A stretch of DNA of 25,801 nucleotides from NCBI GenBank assembly GCA_045645805.1, contig JAZRJL010000011.1, forward strand, positions 1-25,801, given 5' to 3'. The notes beneath the pieces are model-generated. The model made no database searches. It saw only the letters and a list, made by a program, of their open reading frames with translations, and was not told the DNA's origin. A program made the translations under genes and the position numbers. Shown here one piece after another: positions 14,970 to 23,926 of the stretch (positions within the stretch are counted from its first letter, which is position 1; every line of letters starts with the position of its first letter). Origin of the DNA: SIG440 sp045645805 (GTDB lineage Bacteria > Bacillota > Clostridia > Monoglobales > Monoglobaceae).

Positions 14970-16202
14970 ATGATAGAAGTTAAAAATCTAACCAAGGTTT
15001 ACAAAATGTATAAAAATCCGGGAGAAAGAGTTAAGGAAGCTCTTTTTCCTAAAAGGTACAGCAGCAGAATTAAGGATTTTTATGCCCTTAGGGATGTATC
15101 CTTTGAAATTGAAAAGGGCGAGACCGTTGGTATAATCGGCAAAAACGGTTCAGGAAAATCCACTCTTCTTAAAATTCTGACAGGTGTAATCAGCGAAACC
15201 TCGGGGAAGAAGGCTATGGAGGGCAGCCTTTCGGCACTGTTAGAGCTTGGCACAGGCTTTAACCCTGAATATACGGGTATTGAAAATATTTATCTCAACG
15301 GGACTATAATGGGAATACCCCGTGAGGAAATGGAAGAAAAAATAGAAGAAATCTGTGCCTTTGCCGAGATTGGTGATTTTATAAATCAGCCTGTAAAAAA
15401 CTACTCAAGCGGTATGTTTGTAAGACTGGCTTTTGCGGTTGCAATCAACACCGACCCTGAAATCCTTATTGTTGACGAGGCTTTGGCGGTTGGGGATTAT
15501 CGTTTTCAGGCAAAATGCTACAACAAGTTTGAGGAAATGAAAGAACGTGGCAAGACAATCCTTTTTGTCAGCCACGACATTGATGCTGTTCGCAGATTTT
15601 GCACCCGTGCCATCTGGCTTGACGGCGGCAGAGTTGTTATGGACGGTGATGTAAACAGCGTTTCGTCAAAGTATATGGAATTTATAACAAGCAACGAGAC
15701 CGACGCAATGGCGGTTATAAATAAAAAGAAAAAAGAACGCGAGGCGGTGGAGGAAAAAGAGTTTGATGCAATTAACCGCTTTGGTGACGATTTGGGAACA
15801 ATAAAGAATGTCCGTGTCTTTAAGGGTGACGACGAAACCGAAATTTTTAATGTTGGCGAAAAGATATGCGTTGAGGTTATGGTTGACATCCCAGATGACG
15901 CAGACCTTGATACAACGGGACTTGCAATTTCGGTTAAGGATAAAAGCGGCACAGATTTGCTTGTGTTTGCTCTTCACGACTATGATATGCGATTTAAAAA
16001 AACCGGAATAAATCACGTAACATTCAAATTTGATGCAAACCTGAACTGTGGTGAATACACCCTGACTACGGGGCTTGAGCATCGTCACACATTGCCAATC
16101 AGTTATTTTGATTATATTGAGGGCTCGGCATATATAAAAATACTTACCGACAGAGAGTATTTTGGGGTTATGTGCGAGCCTGCAGAAATTGCATTAGGAT
16201 AG
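14970..16202 (+). CDS. ABC transporter ATP-binding protein for polysaccharide/teichoic acid export (TagH/Wzt-like)
   Basis: Energises export of a lipid-linked surface polymer through a membrane permease. The 410-residue protein has an ATPase domain with Walker A GKNGSGKS at 57-64, signature YSSGMFVR at 145-152, Walker B ILIVDEA with Asp169/Glu170, and the switch His202 in SHD. The ALAVGD after Walker B and YSSGM are typical of the polysaccharide-export subfamily. After a charged linker (about 245-270), a beta-rich C-terminal domain (about 275-410) resembles the Wzt carbohydrate-recognition domain. ATG 14970 is chosen over 14895 because GAGG is 8 bases upstream and MIEVKNLTKVY is a normal start. 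The cognate permease is neither before nor after it in this window. The stop is 6 bases before the next gene. Confidence 0.9.
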   Translation: MIEVKNLTKVYKMYKNPGERVKEALFPKRYSSRIKDFYALRDVSFEIEKGETVGIIGKNGSGKSTLLKILTGVISETSGKKAMEGSLSALLELGTGFNPEYTGIENIYLNGTIMGIPREEMEEKIEEICAFAEIGDFINQPVKNYSSGMFVRLAFAVAINTDPEILIVDEALAVGDYRFQAKCYNKFEEMKERGKTILFVSHDIDAVRRFCTRAIWLDGGRVVMDGDVNSVSSKYMEFITSNETDAMAVINKKKKEREAVEEKEFDAINRFGDDLGTIKNVRVFKGDDETEIFNVGEKICVEVMVDIPDDADLDTTGLAISVKDKSGTDLLVFALHDYDMRFKKTGINHVTFKFDANLNCGEYTLTTGLEHRHTLPISYFDYIEGSAYIKILTDREYFGVMCEPAEIALG

Positions 16203-16208
16203 AGGCTT

Positions 16209-18782
16209 ATGGAAGAAAAACTTGAAATTTTAAATGAGTTAGATAAAACTAACCAAAACTTAACAACCGAAGAAAAATTAAGGCTTGCCGAGGAAAAGAT
16301 AGCCTCTCTTGAGGAACGTATCGAGGCAGACCGCAATGCCATAATGCAAATACAGTTTGAGGCAAAGCAACACAAGCAAGAGGAGCTTGACCTTCATGAG
16401 ACCTATGTCTGGAGAACGGGTCTTAGAATGGAAAAGGTTTTGCAAAAAACAGGTATTGCATTTGTGCGTTCTCTTCTTGAAATTGCTGATTACAAGAGGG
16501 TGGGGCTTGCTGTGACCCTTAGAAAGGGCATAACAGAGGGACTTCTTCGTGAAAATGTAAGCAAAAAGAAAAAGCGTAAGCTGGAGCTTTGCAGACAAAA
16601 ATTTATGCGTTTCAAGCGTGACAGAGAGGACATGGTTCCTTGCAGGGTTAATGACTTTGATGTACCTAAAGTAAAAGGCCTTGTTTCTGTGGTTCTGCCA
16701 GTATTTAACGGCGAAAATGTGATTGCCGATGCAATAAAGAGCGTCCTTGACCAGACATATACAAATTTTGAGCTTATAATTGTCAATGATGGCTCGACAG
16801 ATAAAACTCCTGATATTATAGAAGAATTTGCAAAAACTGACAGCCGTATAAAGGTTATCAGCCAGGAAAATAAAAAGCTGCCCACAGCATTGTCGGTTGG
16901 CTTCCGTCGGGCAAAGGGCGAGTTTTTTACATGGACCTCGGCGGACAATATTATGCTGCCACATTGCTTAAGTACATTGGTTGCAGATTTAAAAGCAAAG
17001 CCTGATGTGGCGATGGTTTACGGCAATATGCGGCTTATTGATGCAAAGGGACATATAAAACGTGGACATTTCTGGTTTGAAAAGCCGCTTTTTTCGGGGA
17101 ATGTATGCTTGCCAAAGGAAACAAAGTCTTTAAACACCTTTGCAAACAATACCATTGGTGCGGCATTTATGTACCGCGTGGAGAGTGCGCACATTTTAGG
17201 AGATTACTCAAAGTACAGAACAAACATCGAGGACTATGACTACTGGATGCGGATGAATTCTCTGCTTAAAATTGAACATTGCGATGATGAAAGACCACTT
17301 TATCTCTATCGTGTTCATTACGACTCTCTTACTGCACACGACCGTGAGCTGGGTATTACAAAAAACCGCTACAAGCTGATGGTTCACGATGATTTTAGAC
17401 GTGATTTTTACATGTCGGCTCTTGTGTGGATTGTGGAGAAGGATGATGGCGAAAACCCTGCTTATGATGAGTTTATAAGAAAAATTGACGAGCTTGGTCA
17501 TGTGAGAATGAGCAGAGATGAGGCTCTTTCCTGCGGACTTGGTGAAAAATATTCCTGTGCCTGCTATGTATATTTCGGTGACGCAGTTTCAAAGCCAGGT
17601 CTTGATGAGATGAAGCGGTTTTCGGGTACGGTACTTGTAACCCCAAATACACAAAACCCCGTCGCAAATGAATTTGATATTTGCATAACACAAAACAAAA
17701 CAGAACTGCCAAAGCTTGAAGGCTTTAAAGGATGGTTTTTTGCAAAACAGCCGTCCGCAATATTTGATATTGTTGAAAGCAAGCTGAAAAACAACATTTT
17801 ACACAGCCTTGAAGCACTTATTGATGACCCGCCTGCACCTGAAAAAAAGATTTCAATTATAATCTGCACATATCTAAGGGGCGAGAAGTTAGTTGACGCT
17901 ATCTGGTCGGTTATACGTCAGTCAATGAGCAAAAAGGAATATGAAATCATTATTGTTGACAACGCCCCATTTACCTCGGGCATACGCACGGTTGTTGAGG
18001 ATTTTCAGCAAAAATACAGTGAGTTTGAAGATTTTATAAGATATATGAGTGCTCCGCAAAAGGGTCTTTCCTATGCACGTAATGCAGGAATGTGGAATGC
18101 AAAGGGCGAGTATCTTTTATTCCTTGATGATGACGTTTTAGCGGACTATTACCTGCTTGAAGAAATTTACAGCGGATTTAAGTATCACCCGAACGTGGGT
18201 ATTGTGGGCGGTCAGGTTATTCTTGACAAACCCTTTCCCACCCCAAAGGTAGTACGCAAGGGTTGGGAAAGTCTTTGGAGCCAGTTCAAGATTTCGGGGC
18301 ACGTTTTCCGCGAGGTTTCACAGCAGTTTGAGTTTCCCTATGGTGCAAATTACAGTGTAAGCCGAAAAGCAATCTGGCTGGTTGGCGGATTCCGTATGTG
18401 CTATGGCAGAGTCGGTAACGATTTTGCCGGCGGTGAGGAAACAGCGCTTGCATTTAAAATGCTTGAAATAGGGTATGGAATAGGACTTCAGCCTCGCGCA
18501 AAGGTTTTACACAGGGTTGAACATTCCAGATTTACCACCGAGCACGTCAAAAAAACAATTATGGCAGGCACAATAACCACGTACAGGTTCTTTATTGATT
18601 TGTTTACAGATATTGGCTGGACAAAGGCTTATGTTAAAAGCCAGATAAAAATTGCAAAGCGTGAAATAGATATTCTTACACGAAAAAAAGCAGATTCCCT
18701 TGACGTTTACTACAAAAAGTGTTACCTTGATGCGTGGAAAAGACTTCTTGGATATATGTCCGAAATCAATCAGGAGGATTAG
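16209..18782 (+). CDS. Double GT2 glycosyltransferase with N-terminal coiled coil
   Basis: An 857-residue cytoplasmic-looking protein with two separate GT2 (GT-A fold) domains. Residues about 15-75 are a charged coiled coil (EEKLRLAEEKIASLEERIE), followed by a basic region to 150. The first GT2 domain (about 157-390) has SVVLPVFNGE, VNDGSTD and, in the DxD position, SADN at 244-247. A linker of about 155 residues follows. The second GT2 domain (about 548-800) has IIICTYLRGE, GLSYARNAGMWNAKGE, DDD at 640-642 and GGEET near 745. It probably adds two sugars or alternates linkages on a surface glycan; substrates are unknown. It is followed after 3 bases by a paralogue of the same layout. Confidence 0.88.
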   Translation: MEEKLEILNELDKTNQNLTTEEKLRLAEEKIASLEERIEADRNAIMQIQFEAKQHKQEELDLHETYVWRTGLRMEKVLQKTGIAFVRSLLEIADYKRVGLAVTLRKGITEGLLRENVSKKKKRKLELCRQKFMRFKRDREDMVPCRVNDFDVPKVKGLVSVVLPVFNGENVIADAIKSVLDQTYTNFELIIVNDGSTDKTPDIIEEFAKTDSRIKVISQENKKLPTALSVGFRRAKGEFFTWTSADNIMLPHCLSTLVADLKAKPDVAMVYGNMRLIDAKGHIKRGHFWFEKPLFSGNVCLPKETKSLNTFANNTIGAAFMYRVESAHILGDYSKYRTNIEDYDYWMRMNSLLKIEHCDDERPLYLYRVHYDSLTAHDRELGITKNRYKLMVHDDFRRDFYMSALVWIVEKDDGENPAYDEFIRKIDELGHVRMSRDEALSCGLGEKYSCACYVYFGDAVSKPGLDEMKRFSGTVLVTPNTQNPVANEFDICITQNKTELPKLEGFKGWFFAKQPSAIFDIVESKLKNNILHSLEALIDDPPAPEKKISIIICTYLRGEKLVDAIWSVIRQSMSKKEYEIIIVDNAPFTSGIRTVVEDFQQKYSEFEDFIRYMSAPQKGLSYARNAGMWNAKGEYLLFLDDDVLADYYLLEEIYSGFKYHPNVGIVGGQVILDKPFPTPKVVRKGWESLWSQFKISGHVFREVSQQFEFPYGANYSVSRKAIWLVGGFRMCYGRVGNDFAGGEETALAFKMLEIGYGIGLQPRAKVLHRVEHSRFTTEHVKKTIMAGTITTYRFFIDLFTDIGWTKAYVKSQIKIAKREIDILTRKKADSLDVYYKKCYLDAWKRLLGYMSEINQED

Positions 18783-18785
18783 ACA

Positions 18786-21026
18786 ATGCTGGATATTTTG
18801 AAGAAATGGATATTTGGGGCAAAAAAGCCTGAAAAAAAACCTCTTAACCTTTATCAGTACAAGTTTATAAGATATATGGAGGACAGAGAAAGTACGTACC
18901 CGTTGCCCTTTTCAAAGGTGTATGTTCCGCAGATTGATGACCTTATATCTGTTGTTTTGCCGGTATATAACGGTGGTGATATCCTTGCGGATTCCATTCA
19001 GTCGGTGCTTGACCAGACCTATGAGAATTTTGAACTTATTATTATTAATGACGGGTCAAAGGACAATACTCTTGAAATTGCAAAGGAATTTGCCCAAAAG
19101 GACAGCCGAATACGTGTTCTTACTCAGGAAAACAAAAAAATTCCCCGAACTCTTTCCCGTGGCTTTCGTGAGGCAAGGGGTGAATTTCTTACTTGGACTT
19201 CAGCTGACAATGTAATGGATAAGGACTTTCTTGAAAAGATGGTTAATGACCTTAAATCAAAGCCTGATACGGGAATGATTTTTGGAAATATGCGACTTAT
19301 TGATGCAAAGGGTAAAAAGCTTCGCAAGCACGGCTGGTTTGAGTATCCTTTTGGCAGCAGCAACGTTATCTTTCCTATGAACACCTGCGAGCTTAATACT
19401 TACGCAAACAATACAATCGGTGCGGCGTTTATGTACCGCAAATCTGCAAAAGAGGTGCTTGGCTGTTATTCAAGCTTTAAACATACTCTTGAGGATTATG
19501 ATTACTGGATGCGTATGAATTGTCTTTGCAAAATTCAGCATACAGATTTTACCGAGCCGGTATATTCATATCGCTGGCACGATGGCTCATTGACCGCAAA
19601 GGACAAGGAGCTTGGTATAACTAAAAACCGCTTCAAGCTGATGGTGCTTGATGATTTTCGTCGGGATTTTTATCTTACACCGCTTATGTGGTATATAAAG
19701 GCCACACCTGAAACGGCTGACCTGGCGGAAGGCTTCAAAGAAGAATTGAAACGTGCCGGACATATAATTCTGGTATATGATGATTTTGCACAGCTGTATT
19801 TTGGTAATTCCTGTCCTGCGCTTTGCTTTGCTTCCTTTGGCGGTGCTGAAACAGATGTCACCCTTCCGGAAGGTACAATAAAAATAGGTATTTCAACCCC
19901 TGAGGAAAAACGGGAGCAGTTTGATATTCTTGCCGCAATCGGAAATCAGGCAGATAATAATTTTGAAATGCCTGAATATCGTTTTGCGGATATGACAACC
20001 ATGCTGTCATTCCTTGATGCAAGGGCAAAGAACGATTATTTATACCGTCTTGAGGAGATAATCGAAACTCCCCAAACCTTTAATAAAAAGCTTTCGGTTA
20101 TTTTGTGCACATACAAAATGTCGGATACGCTTAAGGACTGCATAAATGCAATCTGCAATCAAACGGCTTCGCATGATTGTTATGAGTTGGTTTTTGTAAA
20201 CAATGACTTCCGTGAAACTTCTCTTAAGGAACTTGTTCAGGAATTCAAGGCACAATACAAAGACCTTGAAATCAGTTATATAACAGCACCGCAAAAGGGT
20301 TTGTCCTTTGCACGTAATGCCGGAATGTGGGCGGCACGGGGCGAATATATTCTTTATGTTGATGATGATGCTGTTATGGACAAAGAGGTTGTCAGCGAGA
20401 CAATCCGTACCTTTGAGGCAGACCAGGAAATCGGGGTTGCTGGCGGTGAGGTTAGACTAACCATACCTGAAAAAGCAAAGGAGCTTGTAACTAAAAACAC
20501 CATAGGTCTGTGGAGTGATTTGCGTATAGACGGTGATGAAATAAGATATGCAAAGGATTATGGTGAGTTTCCCTACGGTGCAAACTTTGCTGCAAGATGC
20601 AGTGAGCTTCGACGCATCGGAGGATTCCGTACAGGGTATGGCAGGGTAGGCAACAATTTTGCCGGTGGTGAGGAAACTCTGGTTTGCTTTATGATGGAGA
20701 CAATACATAAAAAAATTGCTCTTAACTCCAAATCCTTTGTTGAGCACCGGATTGACCCCGAGAGGTTTAATATTCAGCATATTGAAAAGACGGCGTATTC
20801 GGGAATAATGACCCAGTACCGTTTAAGACGTGACCTTTATGCACCTCAGGACTGGAATGATATGAATGTAAAAGAACGCAGTGCCCGTGCACGCAAAATG
20901 GAGAATTTAGCGGCAGACGGCAGTGCCGAGGCGGTGTATTGGCAAGCAACAGCAACCGCCTTTGATGATGTCTTTAAAGCAAGACAAAAGGATTATGAAT
21001 ATATGGTGAAAAATAAAATTCAGTAG
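18786..21026 (+). CDS. Double GT2 glycosyltransferase, paralogue of the preceding gene
   Basis: A 746-residue protein with the same two-domain design as its upstream neighbour and long stretches of near-identity (for example LDQTY.NFELII, NTIGAAFMYR, EDYDYWMRMN.L.KI, GAN, GYGRVGN.FAGGEET). The first GT2 domain starts near residue 54 and again has SADN (139-142). The second starts near 436 with DDD at 526-528. It lacks the coiled-coil extension and has only about 50 residues before the first domain. The linker between the domains is clearly diverged. AGGAGG lies just before the ATG. The pair probably arose by tandem duplication and then specialised; it is likely in one operon with the ABC ATPase. 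Confidence 0.88.
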   Translation: MLDILKKWIFGAKKPEKKPLNLYQYKFIRYMEDRESTYPLPFSKVYVPQIDDLISVVLPVYNGGDILADSIQSVLDQTYENFELIIINDGSKDNTLEIAKEFAQKDSRIRVLTQENKKIPRTLSRGFREARGEFLTWTSADNVMDKDFLEKMVNDLKSKPDTGMIFGNMRLIDAKGKKLRKHGWFEYPFGSSNVIFPMNTCELNTYANNTIGAAFMYRKSAKEVLGCYSSFKHTLEDYDYWMRMNCLCKIQHTDFTEPVYSYRWHDGSLTAKDKELGITKNRFKLMVLDDFRRDFYLTPLMWYIKATPETADLAEGFKEELKRAGHIILVYDDFAQLYFGNSCPALCFASFGGAETDVTLPEGTIKIGISTPEEKREQFDILAAIGNQADNNFEMPEYRFADMTTMLSFLDARAKNDYLYRLEEIIETPQTFNKKLSVILCTYKMSDTLKDCINAICNQTASHDCYELVFVNNDFRETSLKELVQEFKAQYKDLEISYITAPQKGLSFARNAGMWAARGEYILYVDDDAVMDKEVVSETIRTFEADQEIGVAGGEVRLTIPEKAKELVTKNTIGLWSDLRIDGDEIRYAKDYGEFPYGANFAARCSELRRIGGFRTGYGRVGNNFAGGEETLVCFMMETIHKKIALNSKSFVEHRIDPERFNIQHIEKTAYSGIMTQYRLRRDLYAPQDWNDMNVKERSARARKMENLAADGSAEAVYWQATATAFDDVFKARQKDYEYMVKNKIQ

Positions 21027-21089
21027 CTTGGCAACGGTTGGGTTAGTTATATATAACTGTTGTTGTTCTGGATGAAGAGGTTTTAAGTT

Positions 21090-22880
21090 ATGTTCAAAAA
21101 AATGCAATGGAAGATAGTGTGTATATTTGTTGCACTTGTTCTTGCTATTATGCTTGTGGTTGGCTTTTATATGTTCGGCAGCGTTGTCCGTATGTACAGT
21201 GACAGCTTTCGCGTGCAGATGGACAAGGTTATGTCAGGAGATTTTGGCAGAGTTGTAAGTGAGACATTAAATGCAGATATTGATGCCAACACACGGGCAA
21301 ACAGGGTAAATACGGTTATTTCCGCATATTCAAGTCAGCTGGGACTTTCTGAGTCAAGGCAATGTGTTGTTCTTGATGCAAAGGATGCGAGTCGTATTGA
21401 TGTAAATTCGGGGGCGGTTTCGGTTGAAAAAACTCCCAATATTATTCTTGCAATGTCCGGCGAGACGGGCAGACGGATTCGTTCAAATGCGGCTTATATG
21501 GATTATGCGTATTTTGTGGACGGCGGAAGATTAAACCCTCACGGATATATCCTTTATGTCCGTGACAGCAAGCAAAGTGTAAATACCGTAACGCATAATA
21601 TACTTTATATAATTATTCAGGCTCTTCTTTTTGGAGTTATTGCCTCACTTTTTCTCGGTTATTTTCTGTCAAAGGCAATTACCAACCCCATATCGGTGCT
21701 TACAGAAAAGGCAGAGGATTTTGCCGAGGGGAACTTTGATTCAAACCTTGAACCACAGTCCCGTGATGAGATAGGAACACTGGTTGAGACCTTTAACTAT
21801 ATGGGCGGTGTTATGAAAAAGGCAATTTCTGAAGTTGCAGGCGAAAAGCACAAGCTGGAAATTATTCTTGAGCATATCAACAACGGTATTATTGCCTTTA
21901 ATTCCAGACAGCAGATAATATCAATTAATCAGGCAGCAAAAAATATGTTCCGCATAGGGAATACCGATGCGGTGAACTTTGACAGATTTTTTGCTGATCT
22001 TAATGCTGACGTATGTATGGCGGAATTTTTGTATCTGACACGGTTTCGTACCGAGATGCGTGAGATAGAGATAAATGACAAGCATATAAAGGCATATTTT
22101 TTGCCGTTCAAGCTTGAAACGGACAGGGTTGCAGGCGTGGTTTGTGTGTTCAGTGATATTACTGAGCAGTTTAATCTTGATGTATCACGGAAAAAGTTTG
22201 TTGCCGAGGTTTCTCACGAATTAAAAACGCCACTTACCACCATTGGAACTTATACCGAGACTCTTCTTGACAACTATCCTGTTGGTGACGAGATGACAAT
22301 TTCGTTTTTAAAGACAATTCATAACGAGACCGACAAAATGACCAATCTGGTGAAAAATCTGCTTACACTGTCACGGTTTGACGCACAAAGCGTTGAACTG
22401 AAGAAGGAATTTTTTGACCCGTGTGTTATGGTCAGGGATATTGTTGAGACCTTCAGGATTGAGTCCGAGAATAAAAAACAAAAGCTGGTATATAATCAGG
22501 TTAATGAGGTTCCGCCTATCTTAGGTGATATATTCCAGATTGAACGTGCCATTAAAAATATAATTTCAAATGCTATGAAGTACACCCCCGAGGGTGGCAG
22601 TATACACGTTTTTGTAGGTGCGGCTTATGGCGAGGTGTATATCAAGATTGAGGATACAGGCAAGGGAATTCCCGAGCAGGATTTACCGCATATATTTGAA
22701 AGATTTTACCGTGTTGACAAGGCTCGCTCTCGCGAGCAGGGCGGTACGGGTCTTGGCCTTGCAATTGCGAAAGAAATTATTGAAAATCACGGCGGAACAA
22801 TTTTGATGGAAAGCAGCCTGGGTGAGTATACCAAGGTTACAATTAAGCTACCTCCCGGAGGAACAAAGGCAGAAGCATAA
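21090..22880 (+). CDS. Sensor histidine kinase (WalK/PhoR-like architecture)
   Basis: A 596-residue membrane kinase. Order of parts: TM1 (about 8-30), extracytoplasmic sensor region (about 31-165), TM2 (about 170-193), HAMP (about 194-245), a PAS-like domain (about 250-350), HisKA with His376 in VSHELKTPLTT, and a HATPase domain with the N box NIISNAMKYTPEGG, G1 DTGKGIP, F box HIFERFYRVDKARS and G2 GGTGLGLAIAKE. This is the layout of WalK and PhoR-type kinases of Firmicutes. No response regulator is adjacent, which is unusual. It follows the second glycosyltransferase by 63 bases that contain an 8-bp hairpin (21032-21062) without a T-run, so read-through from the glycan operon is plausible. 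GAGG is 9 bases before the ATG. Confidence 0.9.
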   Translation: MFKKMQWKIVCIFVALVLAIMLVVGFYMFGSVVRMYSDSFRVQMDKVMSGDFGRVVSETLNADIDANTRANRVNTVISAYSSQLGLSESRQCVVLDAKDASRIDVNSGAVSVEKTPNIILAMSGETGRRIRSNAAYMDYAYFVDGGRLNPHGYILYVRDSKQSVNTVTHNILYIIIQALLFGVIASLFLGYFLSKAITNPISVLTEKAEDFAEGNFDSNLEPQSRDEIGTLVETFNYMGGVMKKAISEVAGEKHKLEIILEHINNGIIAFNSRQQIISINQAAKNMFRIGNTDAVNFDRFFADLNADVCMAEFLYLTRFRTEMREIEINDKHIKAYFLPFKLETDRVAGVVCVFSDITEQFNLDVSRKKFVAEVSHELKTPLTTIGTYTETLLDNYPVGDEMTISFLKTIHNETDKMTNLVKNLLTLSRFDAQSVELKKEFFDPCVMVRDIVETFRIESENKKQKLVYNQVNEVPPILGDIFQIERAIKNIISNAMKYTPEGGSIHVFVGAAYGEVYIKIEDTGKGIPEQDLPHIFERFYRVDKARSREQGGTGLGLAIAKEIIENHGGTILMESSLGEYTKVTIKLPPGGTKAEA

Positions 22881-22939
22881 AGGTAAATTGAGAAAAGGAT
22901 TTTTTGACAAAAAAATTCAAAAACGGCAGTTATTTTTCA

Positions 22940-22968
22940 TTGACTAAGTGATTTTGCTGTGATATACT
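22940..22968 (+). promoter_or_regulatory. Extended -10 promoter of smpB (and perhaps ssrA)
   Basis: TTGACT at 22940-22945, a 17-base spacer and TATACT at 22963-22968, preceded by TGA (extended -10). The predicted start near 22975 leaves a leader of about 29 bases to the smpB ATG at 23004, which supports that start over the upstream in-frame TTG at 22980. Confidence 0.75.
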
Positions 22969-23003
22969 GAAAAAGCTGATTGCAGAATGGAATGGAGATT
23001 TAT

Positions 23004-23474
23004 ATGGCAAAGGAAAAGAAACCTGATACAACCGTTGCCCAGAACAAAAAAGCATATCACGATTATTTTGTGGATGAGACCTATGAGGCAGGGATTTCCC
23101 TTTTTGGCACCGAGGTCAAGTCGGTGCGTGAGGGCAGGGTAAATTTAAAGGACAGCTATATATCTGTCAAGACAGGCGAGGCCTTCCTTATCGGAACGCA
23201 TATTTCGCCTTATGAAAAGGGGAATATATTCAATAAAGACCCGCTTAGACAGCGAAAGCTGCTTCTTCATAAGCGAGAGATAAACAAGCTTATCGGTCTT
23301 ACGCAACAACAGGGATATACACTTATTCCGCTCAAAATGTATTTTAAGGGTTCTTATGTCAAGGTTTTGATTGGACTTTGCCGTGGTAAAAAGAATTACG
23401 ACAAGCGTGAAGCAATCGCACAGCGGGATTCAAAACGCCAGATTGAAAGGGCTATGAAAGAGCAAATACGCTGA
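23004..23474 (+). CDS. smpB: SsrA-binding protein SmpB
   Basis: Binds tmRNA and carries it into stalled ribosomes for trans-translation. The 156-residue protein has the normal length. It shows the conserved NKKAYHDYFVDETYEAGI, GTEVKSVREGRVNLKDSY, the LLLHKREI stretch, and the basic C-terminal tail GKKNYDKREAIAQRDSKRQIERAMK, which occupies the decoding centre. The ATG at 23004 has GGAG 6 bases upstream. The tmRNA gene begins 68 bases after the stop, a common pairing. Confidence 0.97.
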   Translation: MAKEKKPDTTVAQNKKAYHDYFVDETYEAGISLFGTEVKSVREGRVNLKDSYISVKTGEAFLIGTHISPYEKGNIFNKDPLRQRKLLLHKREINKLIGLTQQQGYTLIPLKMYFKGSYVKVLIGLCRGKKNYDKREAIAQRDSKRQIERAMKEQIR

Positions 23475-23542
23475 ATGTAACAAAAGAGAAAAATATTAAC
23501 TTCACTTATTCCTTATTCGCTATTGCTTTTTCCCTAATATAC

Positions 23543-23892
23543 GGGGGCGTAAAGGTTTCGACGGGGATTTTGAAGTATTCGGAGCGAGCTGTGGCGGGTG
23601 CCACATAAAAAACCCAATTTTTAAAATTAAACGCTAACAATAATTTAGCTTACGCTGCCTAAATAACGGCGGCTGTCCTTCCCTGATTACCGCGCTTAGG
23701 GATAAGGGCATCAACGAAAGCGGTGCACATGAACCGGGAAAGCTTTGACCCGGTCACGATTTTATGAAGCTACCGGCAGAGTTTGCCTGTCTTTGGACTG
23801 ACTCTGTGGGAAATCTTAAACAAAGACTACGCTCGTAGCGTCGGATATGAATAGGTTTTCGGACAGGGGTTCAATTCCCCTCGCCTCCACCA
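23543..23892 (+). ncRNA. ssrA: Transfer-messenger RNA (tmRNA)
   Basis: A 350-base one-piece tmRNA. The 5' end GGGGGCGTAAAGGTTTCGAC and the 3' end pair as a tRNA-like acceptor stem (GGGGGCG with CGCCTCC, one G-T) followed by an encoded ACCA. The T arm GGGGTTCAATTCCCC is at about 23866-23880. The tag reading frame is at 23633-23662: GCT AAC AAT AAT TTA GCT TAC GCT GCC TAA, giving ANNNLAYAA. Pseudoknot-forming segments lie on both sides, for example ACCGGGAAAGCTTTGACCCGGT around 23732-23756. It tags stalled nascent proteins for proteolysis and releases stuck ribosomes together with SmpB. Confidence 0.97.
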
Positions 23893-23926
23893 GAAAAACG
23901 ATACAGTTTTTACTGTATCGTTTTTC
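23893..23926 (+). terminator. Terminator of ssrA
   Basis: A perfect 15-bp stem directly abuts the tmRNA CCA end: AAAAACGATACAGT (23894-23907) and ACTGTATCGTTTTT (23912-23925), loop TTTT, with one more G-C pair outside. The A-run on the left makes it potentially active in both directions. Confidence 0.9.
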
